Shown here: positions 22,754 to 32,817 of the stretch, in pieces | Layout of the letters: the number at the start of each line of letters is the position of its first letter | Position numbering within the stretch: the stretch's first letter is position 1 | Assembly (NCBI GenBank): GCA_026413255.1 | Contig: JAOCZO010000030.1 | Coordinates: forward strand, 52,886 to 116,885 | Direction: 5' to 3' | Source of the DNA: Fereydounia khargensis | Lineage: Eukaryota; Basidiomycota; Ustilaginomycetes; Urocystidales; Fereydouniaceae | Length of the DNA stretch: 64,000 bases | Notes under the pieces: generated by a model | Databases searched by the model: none | What the model saw: the letters and a program-made list of their open reading frames with translations, nothing else | Told to the model about the DNA's origin: nothing | Program-made: the position numbers and the translations under genes

Positions 22754-23242
22754 CTATGACGTCGGGATGTTGTACTGTTCAAGTATCCACTTTGCGAGCG
22801 TGGTCATTTCGTCCCACTGTTTCTGCTTGAGATCGGCCATCTTGCGTTGTGCGCCACAGGGCGTTACGCTGCCCTTGCCGTCGAGGAGGGACTCTACCTG
22901 ATCAACAAACTGCTTTGCGTCATTTGTGTTCTTGTAGAAAGAGGTGAGGAAAGGATGGTCGATACGGCTGAGCCACCACTTGGAGTTCCAATAGTCACCT
23001 TCGCGGCGGTGAAGGATGGCGTGGATCAGGTTGGAGGTCTGGTTGGACTCGTCCGACTGTACGAGAGTGTGGGCGGCGTCAATGTCGTCGTTCAGCAGGT
23101 GCAGGATGCCGAGCACGGGGATCGGTAGGTCGAGCCTCTCGATGTCGTTGGCGAGAGGCAGGTATGACTTCTGAGGACGCAGTGAGGGAAGCTCCTCCCG
23201 TGAGAGGAGCGATGAAACGGACGGTGGCAGTGGCGAGCTCAT
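22754..23242 (-). CDS. Conserved hypothetical protein, 162 aa
   Basis: Single exon with a proper ATG. The sequence is well-ordered: LGILHLLNDDIDAAHTL, then LIHAILHRREGDYWNSKWW, RIDHPFLTSFYKNTNDAKQFVDQVE, and a final helix WDEMTTLAKWILEQ. The HAILHRREGDY..SKWW pattern looks like a conserved family core of tetratricopeptide-like helices, and I recall similar uncharacterised eukaryotic proteins, but I cannot name a function. There is no signal peptide or membrane segment. Its stop codon lies only 31 bp from the stop of the convergent cysteine synthase-like gene, so the transcripts almost surely overlap. Confidence 0.8.
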   Translation of the reverse strand: MSSPLPPSVSSLLSREELPSLRPQKSYLPLANDIERLDLPIPVLGILHLLNDDIDAAHTLVQSDESNQTSNLIHAILHRREGDYWNSKWWLSRIDHPFLTSFYKNTNDAKQFVDQVESLLDGKGSVTPCGAQRKMADLKQKQWDEMTTLAKWILEQYNIPTS

Positions 23243-23610
23243 GGTACTGTATATGGTTGGTCGGAGGCAAGAAACATGTGGAGGGTGTGAGGCGGAGGGC
23301 CCATTCGTGGCTCAGTCGCTCACCCATTACGCGCGCGCGCTCATCTGATCCATCCTTCAGCCGCCTCCGCCTCCACCCAGAACCGATGCCTGCTGAGATC
23401 ACAACCGTCCCCTCCGGCTCGACAGCTTGGGTGACACACTCTCGATACTACCTAGCTCTGCAGCAACTGGGAACCATTACTCTGATCCGATCCTTGCTGG
23501 TTGAGACTGGTGCTGTTGCGTGTGGTTGGAGTACTGATGAGGTATATTGCGCAGTTGATCGGCTGGAATTGAAAGTCGATGCCGTATCTCGAGTGACTAT
23601 ATTCGCATGT
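23243..23610 (-). other. Spacer upstream of the 162-aa gene
   Basis: A 368-bp spacer between two minus-strand genes, carrying a GCGCGC run near 23332. No gene is seen; it is the likely promoter of the 162-aa gene. Confidence 0.45.
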
Positions 23611-24021
23611 TCAGAGCGAATCAAGGTAGTCCTGATCGGTGTTTCGTTCCGTTACAGGCTCTGTAGATATCGGGCTCTGTGTCTGGACCTGATTCTGGTT
23701 CCGGCTAGAGTTAGGAACCATAACAGAGCCTTCCCAGCCGGGTGCGACTTTTCGCAGATCCGATTTCTTCTGTTCCTCTCTATCACGTAGAGTCTGTTGG
23801 TGTCGCTGGTGGAGCGCCTCAAGTTCAGCCCGTGCTGTTCCGTCAAGCACGTACGACTCGAGGCTGAATGGGTAGACAAAGTACGCCCGTACGTCTGGTG
23901 GAAGCGGATGCAGGTCCGTCGGAAGCTGGACCGGTGGGGGAAGAGAAACGACATGCGACTTGATCAGTGGGACCCGTGAGGCTTGCGAGTACAGCGCTTG
24001 TCCCGTCGTTGAGGTCGACAT
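23611..24021 (-). CDS. Small hypothetical protein, 136 aa
   Basis: Single exon from ATG at 24021. A hydrophobic/proline core LPTDLHPLPPDVRAYFVYPF is followed by SLESYVLDGTARAELEALHQRH, a charged helix (RDREEQKKSDLRK) and a polar tail rich in Asn, Gln and Thr. No signal peptide or membrane segment. I do not recognise a named family. Its codon use and the ordered YFVYPFSLE segment make it look like a real gene rather than a chance frame, but support is weaker than for its neighbours. Confidence 0.6.
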   Translation of the reverse strand: MSTSTTGQALYSQASRVPLIKSHVVSLPPPVQLPTDLHPLPPDVRAYFVYPFSLESYVLDGTARAELEALHQRHQQTLRDREEQKKSDLRKVAPGWEGSVMVPNSSRNQNQVQTQSPISTEPVTERNTDQDYLDSL

Positions 24022-24216
24022 GGTGCAAGTGATGCTGTGAGGTAGGATGATGGTGGTGATGGTGATGAAGATGGAACGGTGCGGCTCAGTTCAGTTGCAC
24101 TCAGCGTTCTGGAGCGTGGTCCTTGCGTTCTCTTACATGCCAACCTCTGTCCCTGCATGAGGAGGTTTCACAGTATGAGTATATTAACGTACCCTGAACT
24201 TTAATCATCACCAATT

Positions 24217-24333
24217 GGCACTATGGCGGAGTGGTTATCGCGTGGCACTAGAATCTTCATTCTAGGGTGTTGACACTCACACATATTACATGCCATACCC
24301 TTGGGTGCACAGGTTCGAATCCTGTTGGTGTCG
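24217..24333 (+). tRNA. tRNA-Ser (AGA), intron-containing
   Basis: Class II tRNA: acceptor GGCACTA/TGGTGTC with discriminator G (a serine identity base), D-arm GCGGAGTGGTTATCGC, anticodon stem TGGCA/TGCCA, long variable arm ACCC-TT-GGGT, T-arm ACAGG/CCTGT. Anticodon AGA at 24250-24252. A 36-nt intron (24254-24289) follows position 37; removing it leaves 81 nt, right for tRNA-Ser. Confidence 0.93.
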
Positions 24334-24335
24334 AA

Positions 24336-24340
24336 TTTTT
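24336..24340 (+). terminator. Pol III terminator of tRNA-Ser
   Basis: Five T residues three bases after the tRNA 3' end, followed by further T runs. Confidence 0.75.
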
Positions 24341-24538
24341 GCTTTTCTTTTTGCTCCACTCCTCCCAACGAGATTCCGGGTTTGGATGCCAGTCATCCTT
24401 TTCCTTCTCTTCTGCTCGCCGCCGAGCACTCTGAACGAACGCAATTCATAAATCATGTCAGGCGGGAGAACGATAACAGGTAGGAAGAAAATGATGATTC
24501 TGCAAAGAGCATACAGTGTGCTTGATAATGCTGGGCTA

Positions 24539-27500
24539 CTACGCCTGAGCCTTTCGCATCAGGTTGCGACGGATCTTCCTCCTTCGGCTGCCGACAACCG
24601 CCTCTTCCGCTGCAGCCGCCTCTGCAGCCAGCGACTCTGGCCACTCGAGGTAGGGCACTTGGCTTCGGGGTACGCCAGCAAGCCTCTCTTCCTCCTCCGT
24701 ACCATCTGGCAAACGCTGAAGGGCACTGCGTCCCAACGTGCCCTCGCGAGCCTGCTTAACAGTCTCAAAGTCCAACGATGCCCAGATAGGAAGCTCAAAT
24801 GCGCCCTTCACGAGCGCCAGCCCGTGTCCCACGGGGACTTCCAGGGGCGCTGGTGTGACCAAGTGGACCTGGCCGTTCTCTGGATCGACCGAGCGAACGA
24901 GGCCGAGACCCAGAGAGGTTGCGCCCATCTCAGGTGTTGGGCGCGGTTTTGCGAAAGCTGCTTTCCACACGTTCTCATCAGTGGACCCACCCGTGATGTC
25001 GCCGGAAAGGGGAACCGCAACGATCGCAACCAGGCTTGCATTGATCGCAGCCAGCTTCATCCTGTCTGGGACGGACGAGCCAAGTGGCAGAACATGGATT
25101 CCACCGGTCAGACCTTGCCTGACGTTGATCACGAGGGGTTCGAAGGCCAACAGCGGTCGACTCAAGTCCCATTCTGTCCTTTTCTTTGTCGTATCGGCCA
25201 ACCGAGTCGCGTGAAGATAAGACATGATGCTGAGCGTACGAGAGTCAGCAGCTGTGACCCGGGTGTTGGACACAGCGATCATGTTGCTTCCCGTCCCGGT
25301 GCTGGAGAAATTGTTGTTCTGCATGGGCGCAAAGGCACTGGCAGCTCCCTCCAGCTTCAAAATGCTCGCGCCTGTCGCAAGCATAGCGCCGTCTTGGTCG
25401 AGGTATGGCTGCCCTCGAGTCGGAGCAGGTGTGCTAGGCTCCGCACCCTTTGGAGGGACAATCTCGTAGATGTGTGAAGGGCGAAGCATCGTCTCTATCT
25501 TCATGGCCAAATCCGCGCCGAGTCCTTTCGTCCAGCCCTGCGTATTGACTACCAGCGGAATCATTGGCTGACCGCCGCTCGGTCTTTGAAGGTTGCATCG
25601 GAACCAGGCGATGATATCTTGGATAGATCGTAGGTACCTTCCGGGATCGTCCTTGGGGCTAGTGTCACCGAAAAAGTGAGATCGCACTGGCGCGCGCGGC
25701 AGACACCAGCCCGGGCCAAAGGAGAGGTCACTAGGATCCAATAGATGGAGGGACACCGAACCGGGCGGTCCGAACTCTGACTGGCCGAGATCGAGGTCGA
25801 GTACTGCCACCTTGTTCTGCGCACTGAGCAGGCGGTTGACGGCCATCTTGACAAAAGTGGACTTGCCGACCTTCTTCGCTCCTGTCACCAATGCGACTAT
25901 CGGGTTTTCCTGACGGTCGACCTGAGACGCCTCCGTCGCCTTGGCCAACTGCAGGAAAGTGGCCTCCCAGGTGTCGGGCAACTCCAGGGATGCCAGACCC
26001 GAGTACGAACTGCTGCTGTCTCCTTGTTCTGCCTCCGGCGCAAACAGCATTCGTGCTCCGCTTGGATCGGGAAACTCGGTAACGCGCACTCGTCCGGGAA
26101 GGGCGAAAGGGTGTGGTCCAGCCACAGGGCAAGCAGTGCCGATTTGAGGTAGTGAGAGATTGTCTGGCTCGAGTCGAACTATCGCGTCAAAGTCAAGATT
26201 GCCCAATCCAAGTACCTCTAGCGCCAACGTGTCTGGTTCGGAATCCTCGATCCCAAACGCTGTAAGACTTGGAATGGGGTAGTCGGCAGGAACAAAGATT
26301 CGCAAGCTGTCGACCTTTCCAGGTCTGAGAAGTGCGCCGCAGATGCTGATCTGTCCTCGTAAGACTGTAACCCTCGTAATTCCAACCAGAGCCAGTGTTT
26401 CCTTTGACTTCATACCGAAAATCACAGTTTGACCGTTTGGCGTGTCTTGTTGGACAAAGTTCTTGTTGGGTCCGTCAGCCTGTGGCGTGAACTGACTGTA
26501 CTGGAAGGGAGGACGAGCTGCGACTGGCGCATTTCGAGGTCGAAGTCTGTTCAAGCTGGGGCTAGGTGCAAATGCATCGCGATTCGGCTTGATCCCTCGA
26601 CTCATGCCTTCCTGTTCGACATCAGTGGATGTAACCTCTTCTTCGTCGGATGATGACTGACCCTCTTCACTCTCTCCCTCAGCATGCAAGTCGGTTTCTC
26701 CGACGGCACCCTCTGGGATGTCATCATCCACCTGACTTTCTGCTTCGCTTTCTCCTTCCTCGCGCATTTCCTCTTCCGTATCCTCTGTGAATTTGAGGAA
26801 GCCGGTCTCGTCCGGTTCTGGTGCTACGGCCGCCTTGTGAGGCTTGCGCGGTCTCCCACGCTTGCTGTGGGGTGGGGTCCGAGTTTCGATCGAATCTTGC
26901 GAGTCAGGTACAACCTCGAGCCCCATTTCCACTTCTTCACGGCCACTCTTAGCAGAGGCCTTCTGTTTTCTCTCCGAACCATCAATGCCAGATACAAAGT
27001 ATCGTGAGGAGCCGCTATGGCCCGCCTTGACCCATCCTTGTCGATATGGCTTTCCTTCATCCTCAATCGTCTCTCGATCTTCGGCGTCATCGTCGCCGTC
27101 GCTTTGATCTTGGTCGCTTTGATGACTTTCACGGCTTTGCCTGCCATTGGCTCTGGTATTGGCGATCGGCTCTTTTCCTTTGCGACGTCCCTCGGCCTTT
27201 GCGGGCGTCGTGGGTTGCGACCTCCTGCTGCGCTTGGCAGGACTGCGTCGTGTCCCGTAAGTCTCGTTCTGTTCATCTTCCCCTCGGAGCTCGGCTATGA
27301 TTTTGCCCACTTCTTTCTCTCGATACTCATCGTCTTCTGATCCGGGATCACTCTTCCTCTTACGAGACGATGATCGGGTTGGAGTTTTGGTAGAAGCTGG
27401 TTGCCTTTTCGCAGTCGAGTTGGTTCGGCTTCTGGTTCGCTTAGACGGTGTGTCCTCATCAATAGCCTTTCTCGAAGTGGAAGCAGAGACCGGGGTGGCG

Positions 27501-27976
27501 GCCAAACCAGATGACTTCCGTGCGGATCGAGTTATGGGGGTTTTGACGGTGTCCTGAGGCTGCTTTGATGCAGAGGACGAGAGCCTGCTGGCGCTTGAAG
27601 CGGAGAGAGGGATCACCACTTGAGGGCCCTGACCGATGGTGTATGTCTTCTCCGGTGTTTTGGGCTCGTTTGCCTGCTGCGTATCCCTTGCAGAGGAAGG
27701 GCGCCTGTGAAGTGCTGAAGCGCGGCGGCTGCTACTGCCATTCTGGTGAGCTGGGCTGGCATCTGCAGCTGGGGTAGCCGCTGGCTTTCCATTTCCATTT
27801 CCATTTGCCTTTGCCTTTGCCTTGCCTCTGCTTTTTAACTTGGAAGAGGTCATATTGGATGCGGCCGAGACGGTGGTGGAAGGAGAGGAGGCAGAGGATG
27901 CGGCTGCGGTATAGGTAGCGGCAGCGGCTGCCTCCCTCGCCTTGCGGGCAGCAACTGCGCTCATGGGCGGAGCCAT
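24539..27976 (-). CDS. GRC3: Polynucleotide 5'-hydroxyl kinase Grc3
   Basis: Single exon of 1145 residues from the ATG at 27976; codons further upstream in this frame are not ATG. The C-terminal ~650 residues hold the enzyme: Walker A GAKKVGKST (~residues 697-705), Walker B-like VLDLDLGQSEFGPPG, and RYLRSIQDIIAWF. The N-terminal ~490 residues are disordered, Lys/Arg/Ser-rich then acidic (DDDAEDRETIEDE, SSDEEEVTS). Grc3 works with Las1 in the nucleolus, phosphorylating the 5'-OH made by cleavage in ITS2 during 25S rRNA maturation; it also aids Pol I termination in yeast. The protein is far longer than yeast Grc3 (632), mostly by the N-terminal extension. Confidence 0.93.
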   Translation of the reverse strand: MAPPMSAVAARKAREAAAAATYTAAASSASSPSTTVSAASNMTSSKLKSRGKAKAKANGNGNGKPAATPAADASPAHQNGSSSRRASALHRRPSSARDTQQANEPKTPEKTYTIGQGPQVVIPLSASSASRLSSSASKQPQDTVKTPITRSARKSSGLAATPVSASTSRKAIDEDTPSKRTRSRTNSTAKRQPASTKTPTRSSSRKRKSDPGSEDDEYREKEVGKIIAELRGEDEQNETYGTRRSPAKRSRRSQPTTPAKAEGRRKGKEPIANTRANGRQSRESHQSDQDQSDGDDDAEDRETIEDEGKPYRQGWVKAGHSGSSRYFVSGIDGSERKQKASAKSGREEVEMGLEVVPDSQDSIETRTPPHSKRGRPRKPHKAAVAPEPDETGFLKFTEDTEEEMREEGESEAESQVDDDIPEGAVGETDLHAEGESEEGQSSSDEEEVTSTDVEQEGMSRGIKPNRDAFAPSPSLNRLRPRNAPVAARPPFQYSQFTPQADGPNKNFVQQDTPNGQTVIFGMKSKETLALVGITRVTVLRGQISICGALLRPGKVDSLRIFVPADYPIPSLTAFGIEDSEPDTLALEVLGLGNLDFDAIVRLEPDNLSLPQIGTACPVAGPHPFALPGRVRVTEFPDPSGARMLFAPEAEQGDSSSSYSGLASLELPDTWEATFLQLAKATEASQVDRQENPIVALVTGAKKVGKSTFVKMAVNRLLSAQNKVAVLDLDLGQSEFGPPGSVSLHLLDPSDLSFGPGWCLPRAPVRSHFFGDTSPKDDPGRYLRSIQDIIAWFRCNLQRPSGGQPMIPLVVNTQGWTKGLGADLAMKIETMLRPSHIYEIVPPKGAEPSTPAPTRGQPYLDQDGAMLATGASILKLEGAASAFAPMQNNNFSSTGTGSNMIAVSNTRVTAADSRTLSIMSYLHATRLADTTKKRTEWDLSRPLLAFEPLVINVRQGLTGGIHVLPLGSSVPDRMKLAAINASLVAIVAVPLSGDITGGSTDENVWKAAFAKPRPTPEMGATSLGLGLVRSVDPENGQVHLVTPAPLEVPVGHGLALVKGAFELPIWASLDFETVKQAREGTLGRSALQRLPDGTEEEERLAGVPRSQVPYLEWPESLAAEAAAAEEAVVGSRRRKIRRNLMRKAQA

Positions 27977-28529
27977 GCTGGTCGATCTGATGCGCAGTCG
28001 ATGCGGTGGAGCGTTCCCGTGCCTATTCAAGTGCTGTCTCGCCGTTTGGCTGTTTGGCTGTGTGGTCGCTGCAAGGCTAACCTTGAGTTGGCGTAGATTG
28101 TTGCTGGCATACAACTAGACCGCCGCTTTCCGTCTTGTGTCGGAACCCAATCATTCCGAAGGCTCTCTTTCTCTCTCAAGTTCCTCTCGTGTCTGACGCA
28201 CAGGCGCTTTGGCCGGGGTTCATGAGAAGAAAAGGAAAAAAAAAAAAAAGGTCAAAAAATGCGCTCCGTCTGCTTTGGCGGGACCAATGTGGAGATCACG
28301 TGCGGTGACCCAGTGTGCTTTTGAGCAGGGAAAGGCAAAAGGGTGGTTCGCGCTGCCTTGCACCTCCAAACGGAAAGGTTGAGCATCTTGGACCATTTTC
28401 GGATCATCCCGAGCAGACTGGCTAAGCCACCGACTACCAGCAAGCTCAGCACTCCTGCTCCTTCCCGGCGAGCAGCTGCTGCGCATTTTATTTCTCTTCT
28501 CTTCTCCTCCTCCTCTTCCATTGCTCAGC
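27977..28529. promoter_or_regulatory. Divergent promoter GRC3 / GCD6
   Basis: A 553-bp spacer between two ribosome/translation genes. An A13 run lies near 28236. No gene is seen; shared regulation is possible but not shown. Confidence 0.5.
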
Positions 28530-31052
28530 ATGCCGCCGAAACAGCCATCCAAGCAGCAGCAGCAAAAGAAGGGCGGCGCCTCAGCTGCCTCTTCCTCCAA
28601 GAACAAGGATGTAGCCAACGATGAGCTCCAGCAGGATCCCATCCAGGCCGTCATCCTTGCCGATGCCTTTAACAAGCGACTGGCTCCCCTCACCACCGAC
28701 CGTCCTGCTTGTCTGCTCCCGCTTTGCAACGTCGCCCTCCTCGACTGGACCCTGGAGAGCCTCGCCCTCGCTGGCGTCGAGGAGATCTTCATCCTAGCAA
28801 GCCAGTTTGCCGACCAAATCAAGGATCACGTTGCCTCAATCAAGTTTGGCGCCCCAAAGATCACTGTCATTGCCACCCCCGATGCCCAGTCTATCGGTGA
28901 CGTAATGCGTGAGCTCGACTCTAAGCAGGTCATCCGCTCGGACTTTGTTCTCGTCCACGGCGACTCGGTCGCCAGCATTGATCTCGCCTCTGTAGTGGCA
29001 GCACACAAGCGACGAAGGAAGAAGGACAAGGATGCCATCATGACCATCTGCACCATGCCTACCGGCAAGCACAGCCGCACTCGTGCCCCGGGAGACAACT
29101 CGCTCTTCTTCCTCGAGCCCACCACCTCCCAGCTACTTCATTACGCCTCGGTCAAGGCCGTACCGCGCCTCAAGTCCACCAGCTTGCCTCTTGAGCTCTT
29201 TGACAACGATGGTGCTGCTACCGTCAATGGTGCGTCCAAGGGCGCCGAAATCGACATTCGTAACGACCTCGTTGACAGCGGGATCGACATTTGCAGTGTT
29301 GACGTAAGTCAGAGCCCGATAATACTGAGACTACTCCCCAATACTGACCCTATTCTTGACAATCATCTCTAGGTCCCTCCGCTATTTTCAGAGAACTTTG
29401 ACTACCAGACCATGCGCCGTGACTTTGTGCTGGGCATCCTCACTTCGGACCTGCTCGACTCAAAGATCTTTGTTCACGTTGCGCCCACCGGTCCTCCAGC
29501 ATCTGGCTTCTCTGCCTCATCGTCATCGACTCCGGCTGTGATCGGCACATCAGCATATGGCCGGGGATATGCAGCCCGCGTCAAGTCGCCTGCCGCGTAC
29601 GATGCCATCAGCCGTGATGTGATTGCAAAGTGGACGCATCCCTTGGCCCCAAGCGGCTACCTCCCAGGAGGACAACGCTACAGCTCACGCCCCGGCCTCC
29701 GCTTCGTCGGTGACTCTGTTGTCCTCAGTCGTACCTGCATTTTTGGGCCAGCATCAGTCCTTGGCAGCGGTTCCCACGTCGGAGACCATGCACGAGTCGA
29801 AGAGTCCATCATCGGGCCAGAAGTACTCGTCGGCTCTCGATCTGCGATTTCAGGTTCTTACATCTGGGAAGGGGCAAAGATCGGTGAGGGGTGTATCATT
29901 GAACGAAGCATCATCGGCGAGCGTGTCCAAATCTTGGACGGCGTCAAGATCGGAAAAGGGTCTATCATTGCTCCAGATTGTATTGTCGGACCCAACATCG
30001 AGCTCAAGCCCTTCTCGCGCGTTGGCATGACCCGCTTTGGCGCCGAGTTTGAGGACGACGATGACTTTGGCAGCGACTCGGAAGAGGAGGAAGACAATTC
30101 CAGAGGCAGTGCTGCCGCGCCTTCTAAGAAGGATGCCTTCTCCGTCGAGCTTGGGGCCAAAGGTGTTGGCTATCTCTGGCCTGCGTTGGGCGAGAGGCCT
30201 CCGCGCCAGGGAGACGACGACGACAAGTATTCGGATGACGAGTCCGAGGACGAAATGGACGAAATTGAGCGATCAGCCAATGCGAGAGTGATGCGGCTGG
30301 CTGCTGACCTTGATCAGGTCGACTTCTCCGACAGTCTCTCGGATATCTCATCAGTCGGGCTCGCCGGCTTCTCCTCCGCAGATGAAGATGGTTCTGACGA
30401 GGACGGCACTCTCACGACAGACGAAGATGCAGACTCGGATGATGACGGCACCGGCATGATGAGCTCCACCATGCTTACCGTTCAAGATGGTCAGACAGAC
30501 GTGGAGAAGGCGGCTGCTGAGGAGCGGCTCAACGAGTTCCGCGACGAGGCGCAAGCGTCGCTCGAGCGAGCCTTTGAGGAAGGACACACGATCGACAATG
30601 CTGCAATCGAGCTCAAGACCTTACGCATGGCTTCAAATGTACCACTGAGCGAGGTGCGCAAGATCGTCATTGCATTCGTGCTGCGAAAGTGCGACCCGGA
30701 GAAGCCACGCGAGATGGTAGCGGTGCTCGACCGCTGGGGCGGACTCATCCAGACGGTCGCGCAGGATGACCAAATCGAGGCGCTCGGAGTTGTGCAGGCT
30801 TTTTGCGCGACCGATGCCAAATACACTAAGCTGTTCGTGCCCCTACTCAAAAAGTTCTACAACGACGATGTGGTTTCGGACGAGAGCATCGTCAACTGGT
30901 GGCGTCACCCCATTTCGAGGCGCACCACTGAGGAGGCCGGTGGCGAAAGGGGTCTGGCGCTCAGGAAGGCGGCGGAAGAGGTTGTTCGCTACATTCTAGA
31001 AAGTGAGGACAGCTCTGAGGAGGACGAGGATGATGAGGATGACGAACAGTAA
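28530..31052 (+). CDS. GCD6: eIF2B epsilon subunit (catalytic GEF)
   Basis: Two exons (28530-29303, 29373-31052) give 817 residues. The N-terminus has a Gln/Lys run, then the nucleotidyltransferase-like domain (QAVILADAFNKRLAPLT, PLCNVALLDWTLESL). Left-handed beta-helix hexapeptide repeats follow (IFGPASVLGSGSHVGDHARV, IIGERVQILDGVKIGKGSII). After an acidic linker (~520-620) comes the C-terminal W2/HEAT domain that carries exchange activity (ALGVVQAFC, LFVPLLKKFYNDDVVSDESIVNWW), closing with the acidic SSEEDEDDEDD tail. Gcd6 is the cytosolic GDP-GTP exchanger for eIF2, the target of eIF2 alpha phosphorylation. Confidence 0.96.
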
Positions 31053-31194
31053 GGCCGTTTAAATCGTGGCACGCACTGTAGATGCGCAACTGCAGGTGTT
31101 CGCCTCGGCCATCAAAAGATATGTACTGTAGATCATGCGTTGGTGTCAAGTGACTTCGTGATTGCATTATGATACAAGGTGTCCGCGGGTGTCG

Positions 31195-32817
31195 CTAATC
31201 TTGACGACGTGCACCAAGAGCCATTCCGCCAAACTTGACTCGCTCGCGGTCGAGACGTTCCTCCTCCTCGCGTTTGATACGTTCGTTCTCCTTTCTCTGC
31301 TCGGCGTCATGGATGGCAAAGTCTGCGAGCATGCAGTCGAGCTCAGGTGTAACGATAAACTTGCGATGTACCTCGCCGAGCGAAGTGGCAGTCTCATTGG
31401 CTGCATCGAGGACCATGACCTCCTGCAAGAAGGTCGTCTGCGATCCACCCGTCACTTCCATGACGAGATCGCCAAAGCGAAAGAATACGCGCCCGTCGCG
31501 GTACACATCCAGTCTACCAATCTGACCCTCGACTCCACGAGACTGCTTGACCTTTTCCTTGCTGTCCGCTCCAGTCTCGGATTTTTCGTCATCTTCCTCG
31601 CTGTCTGATTCATCCTTCTTCGCTTCTGTCCCAGCTGAGCCACCACCGCCTGTTGTGCCTTCAGCGAAAGCGACACTGCGTCGCTTCTTTTTGGACGGGT
31701 CATCCTTGAGTTCTGTCGTGGCGTTTGCTTGGCGTGCAAAGTCGGGGAAGCGTTGTGGGAACTGAAAGAGGTAGAGTCGGTTTTCTGGACTGGTGTCATC
31801 ATCGTCGTCAAAGACAAAGTCGTCAACAAGGTCGTCCATCAACTCCTCGTTCTCGCTTTCGCTCAGGTCAAGTGCATCTGCCTGGTTGGCCTTTTCATCA
31901 TCTGATCCTAGCTGTGGCGTAGCTGAGCCACTGGACACGGTCTGAGCGCGTAGCCTCTCTTCGTCTGTGAACATGGGTACGTCGCCTTCGGGTTCTTGCT
32001 TGACTGTTGTGCTGGCACTACCTTCCTCTGCCTTGATGCGATTTTCAACGACCTTCTTTCGTTTCTCCGCTGCCTTGCGCTTTTCCTTTTTGGTTGCCTT
32101 TTCTGCCATGCGTGGGAGTGCGCGAGGGGCAAGTTCGTCGAGGGCATGTACCTCGTCAATGTCGATGATCTCGACGCCGTCGTCTTCGGGGTCGCTGTAC
32201 TGCTCAGCATCTTTGAGCTTGTCAGGATTGCGATATGCCGACCGAGAAGGGTCAGACTTGACACCGCCTTCTCCCTGCTCCGGTTGGTCTGGCTGAGTGG
32301 ATGGAGTCCGAGAGGTACCGGGCCCAACAGCTGCGCGGACGGCAGCTCGACTTGATGTTGGGCGAGCCGAGGGACCCATGGCGAATGGTCCGGATGCGGT
32401 CATCTCAATGGGTGGGCGTGGACCAGCTCCGCGTCCACGACCCCGGCCACGACCCCTAGGAGCCGACACAGCGCCTCTGCTCGACTCGGCCGGAGGGGCA
32501 GAAGGAATGGGCACGTCGGTGGGCTCCTGCTTAACTTGGGTTGCCTCGGCCGTCCTTCGACGCTGTGGCATGACTGGACGAAACTGCATTCTTCCGGCTG
32601 TACCAGCGGAAGGACCCGGAGAGGGCGAGGCATATGAGCTGCGCGAAGGCACCATGCTCACGGAGGAAGCAGCGCCGCCACGAGATCGACCGCGGAGAGG
32701 TGTAGCGCCTCGGAGCTGAATGGGCGGGCGTGCTGGTCGGTTTGCAGCGGGCTGGGAGCCGCTGGGTTGGCCTTGCCCGTTCGCAGAGGCATCTCCATGG
32801 CCATTGGTGTCGGACAT
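31195..32817 (-). CDS. RPC53: RNA polymerase III subunit Rpc4/Rpc53
   Basis: Single exon of 540 residues from ATG 32817; the longer open frame upstream lacks ATG support and reads as non-conserved. The N-terminal half is Pro/Arg/Gly-rich (RGRGRGRGRGAG). The family signature MTASGPFAMGPSA is at ~140-152. A long acidic middle (SESENEELMDDLVDDFVFDDDDD) precedes the dimerization domain that pairs with Rpc37: LYLFQFPQRFP, GRLDVYRDGRVFFRFGDLVMEV and VLDAANETATSLGEV. It sits in the Pol III Rpc53/37 heterodimer needed for termination and reinitiation on tRNA genes. Its stop lies 142 bp from that of GCD6, convergently. Confidence 0.95.
   Translation of the reverse strand: MSDTNGHGDASANGQGQPSGSQPAANRPARPPIQLRGATPLRGRSRGGAASSVSMVPSRSSYASPSPGPSAGTAGRMQFRPVMPQRRRTAEATQVKQEPTDVPIPSAPPAESSRGAVSAPRGRGRGRGRGAGPRPPIEMTASGPFAMGPSARPTSSRAAVRAAVGPGTSRTPSTQPDQPEQGEGGVKSDPSRSAYRNPDKLKDAEQYSDPEDDGVEIIDIDEVHALDELAPRALPRMAEKATKKEKRKAAEKRKKVVENRIKAEEGSASTTVKQEPEGDVPMFTDEERLRAQTVSSGSATPQLGSDDEKANQADALDLSESENEELMDDLVDDFVFDDDDDTSPENRLYLFQFPQRFPDFARQANATTELKDDPSKKKRRSVAFAEGTTGGGGSAGTEAKKDESDSEEDDEKSETGADSKEKVKQSRGVEGQIGRLDVYRDGRVFFRFGDLVMEVTGGSQTTFLQEVMVLDAANETATSLGEVHRKFIVTPELDCMLADFAIHDAEQRKENERIKREEEERLDRERVKFGGMALGARRQD

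Noticed and set aside
23164-23790. 208-residue + strand frame
   Set aside because: It overlaps two better minus-strand genes and reads as non-conserved, with no start-context or domain support.
27977-28114. N-terminal extension of GRC3
   Set aside because: The upstream in-frame codons contain no ATG; the start at 27976 is the first ATG.
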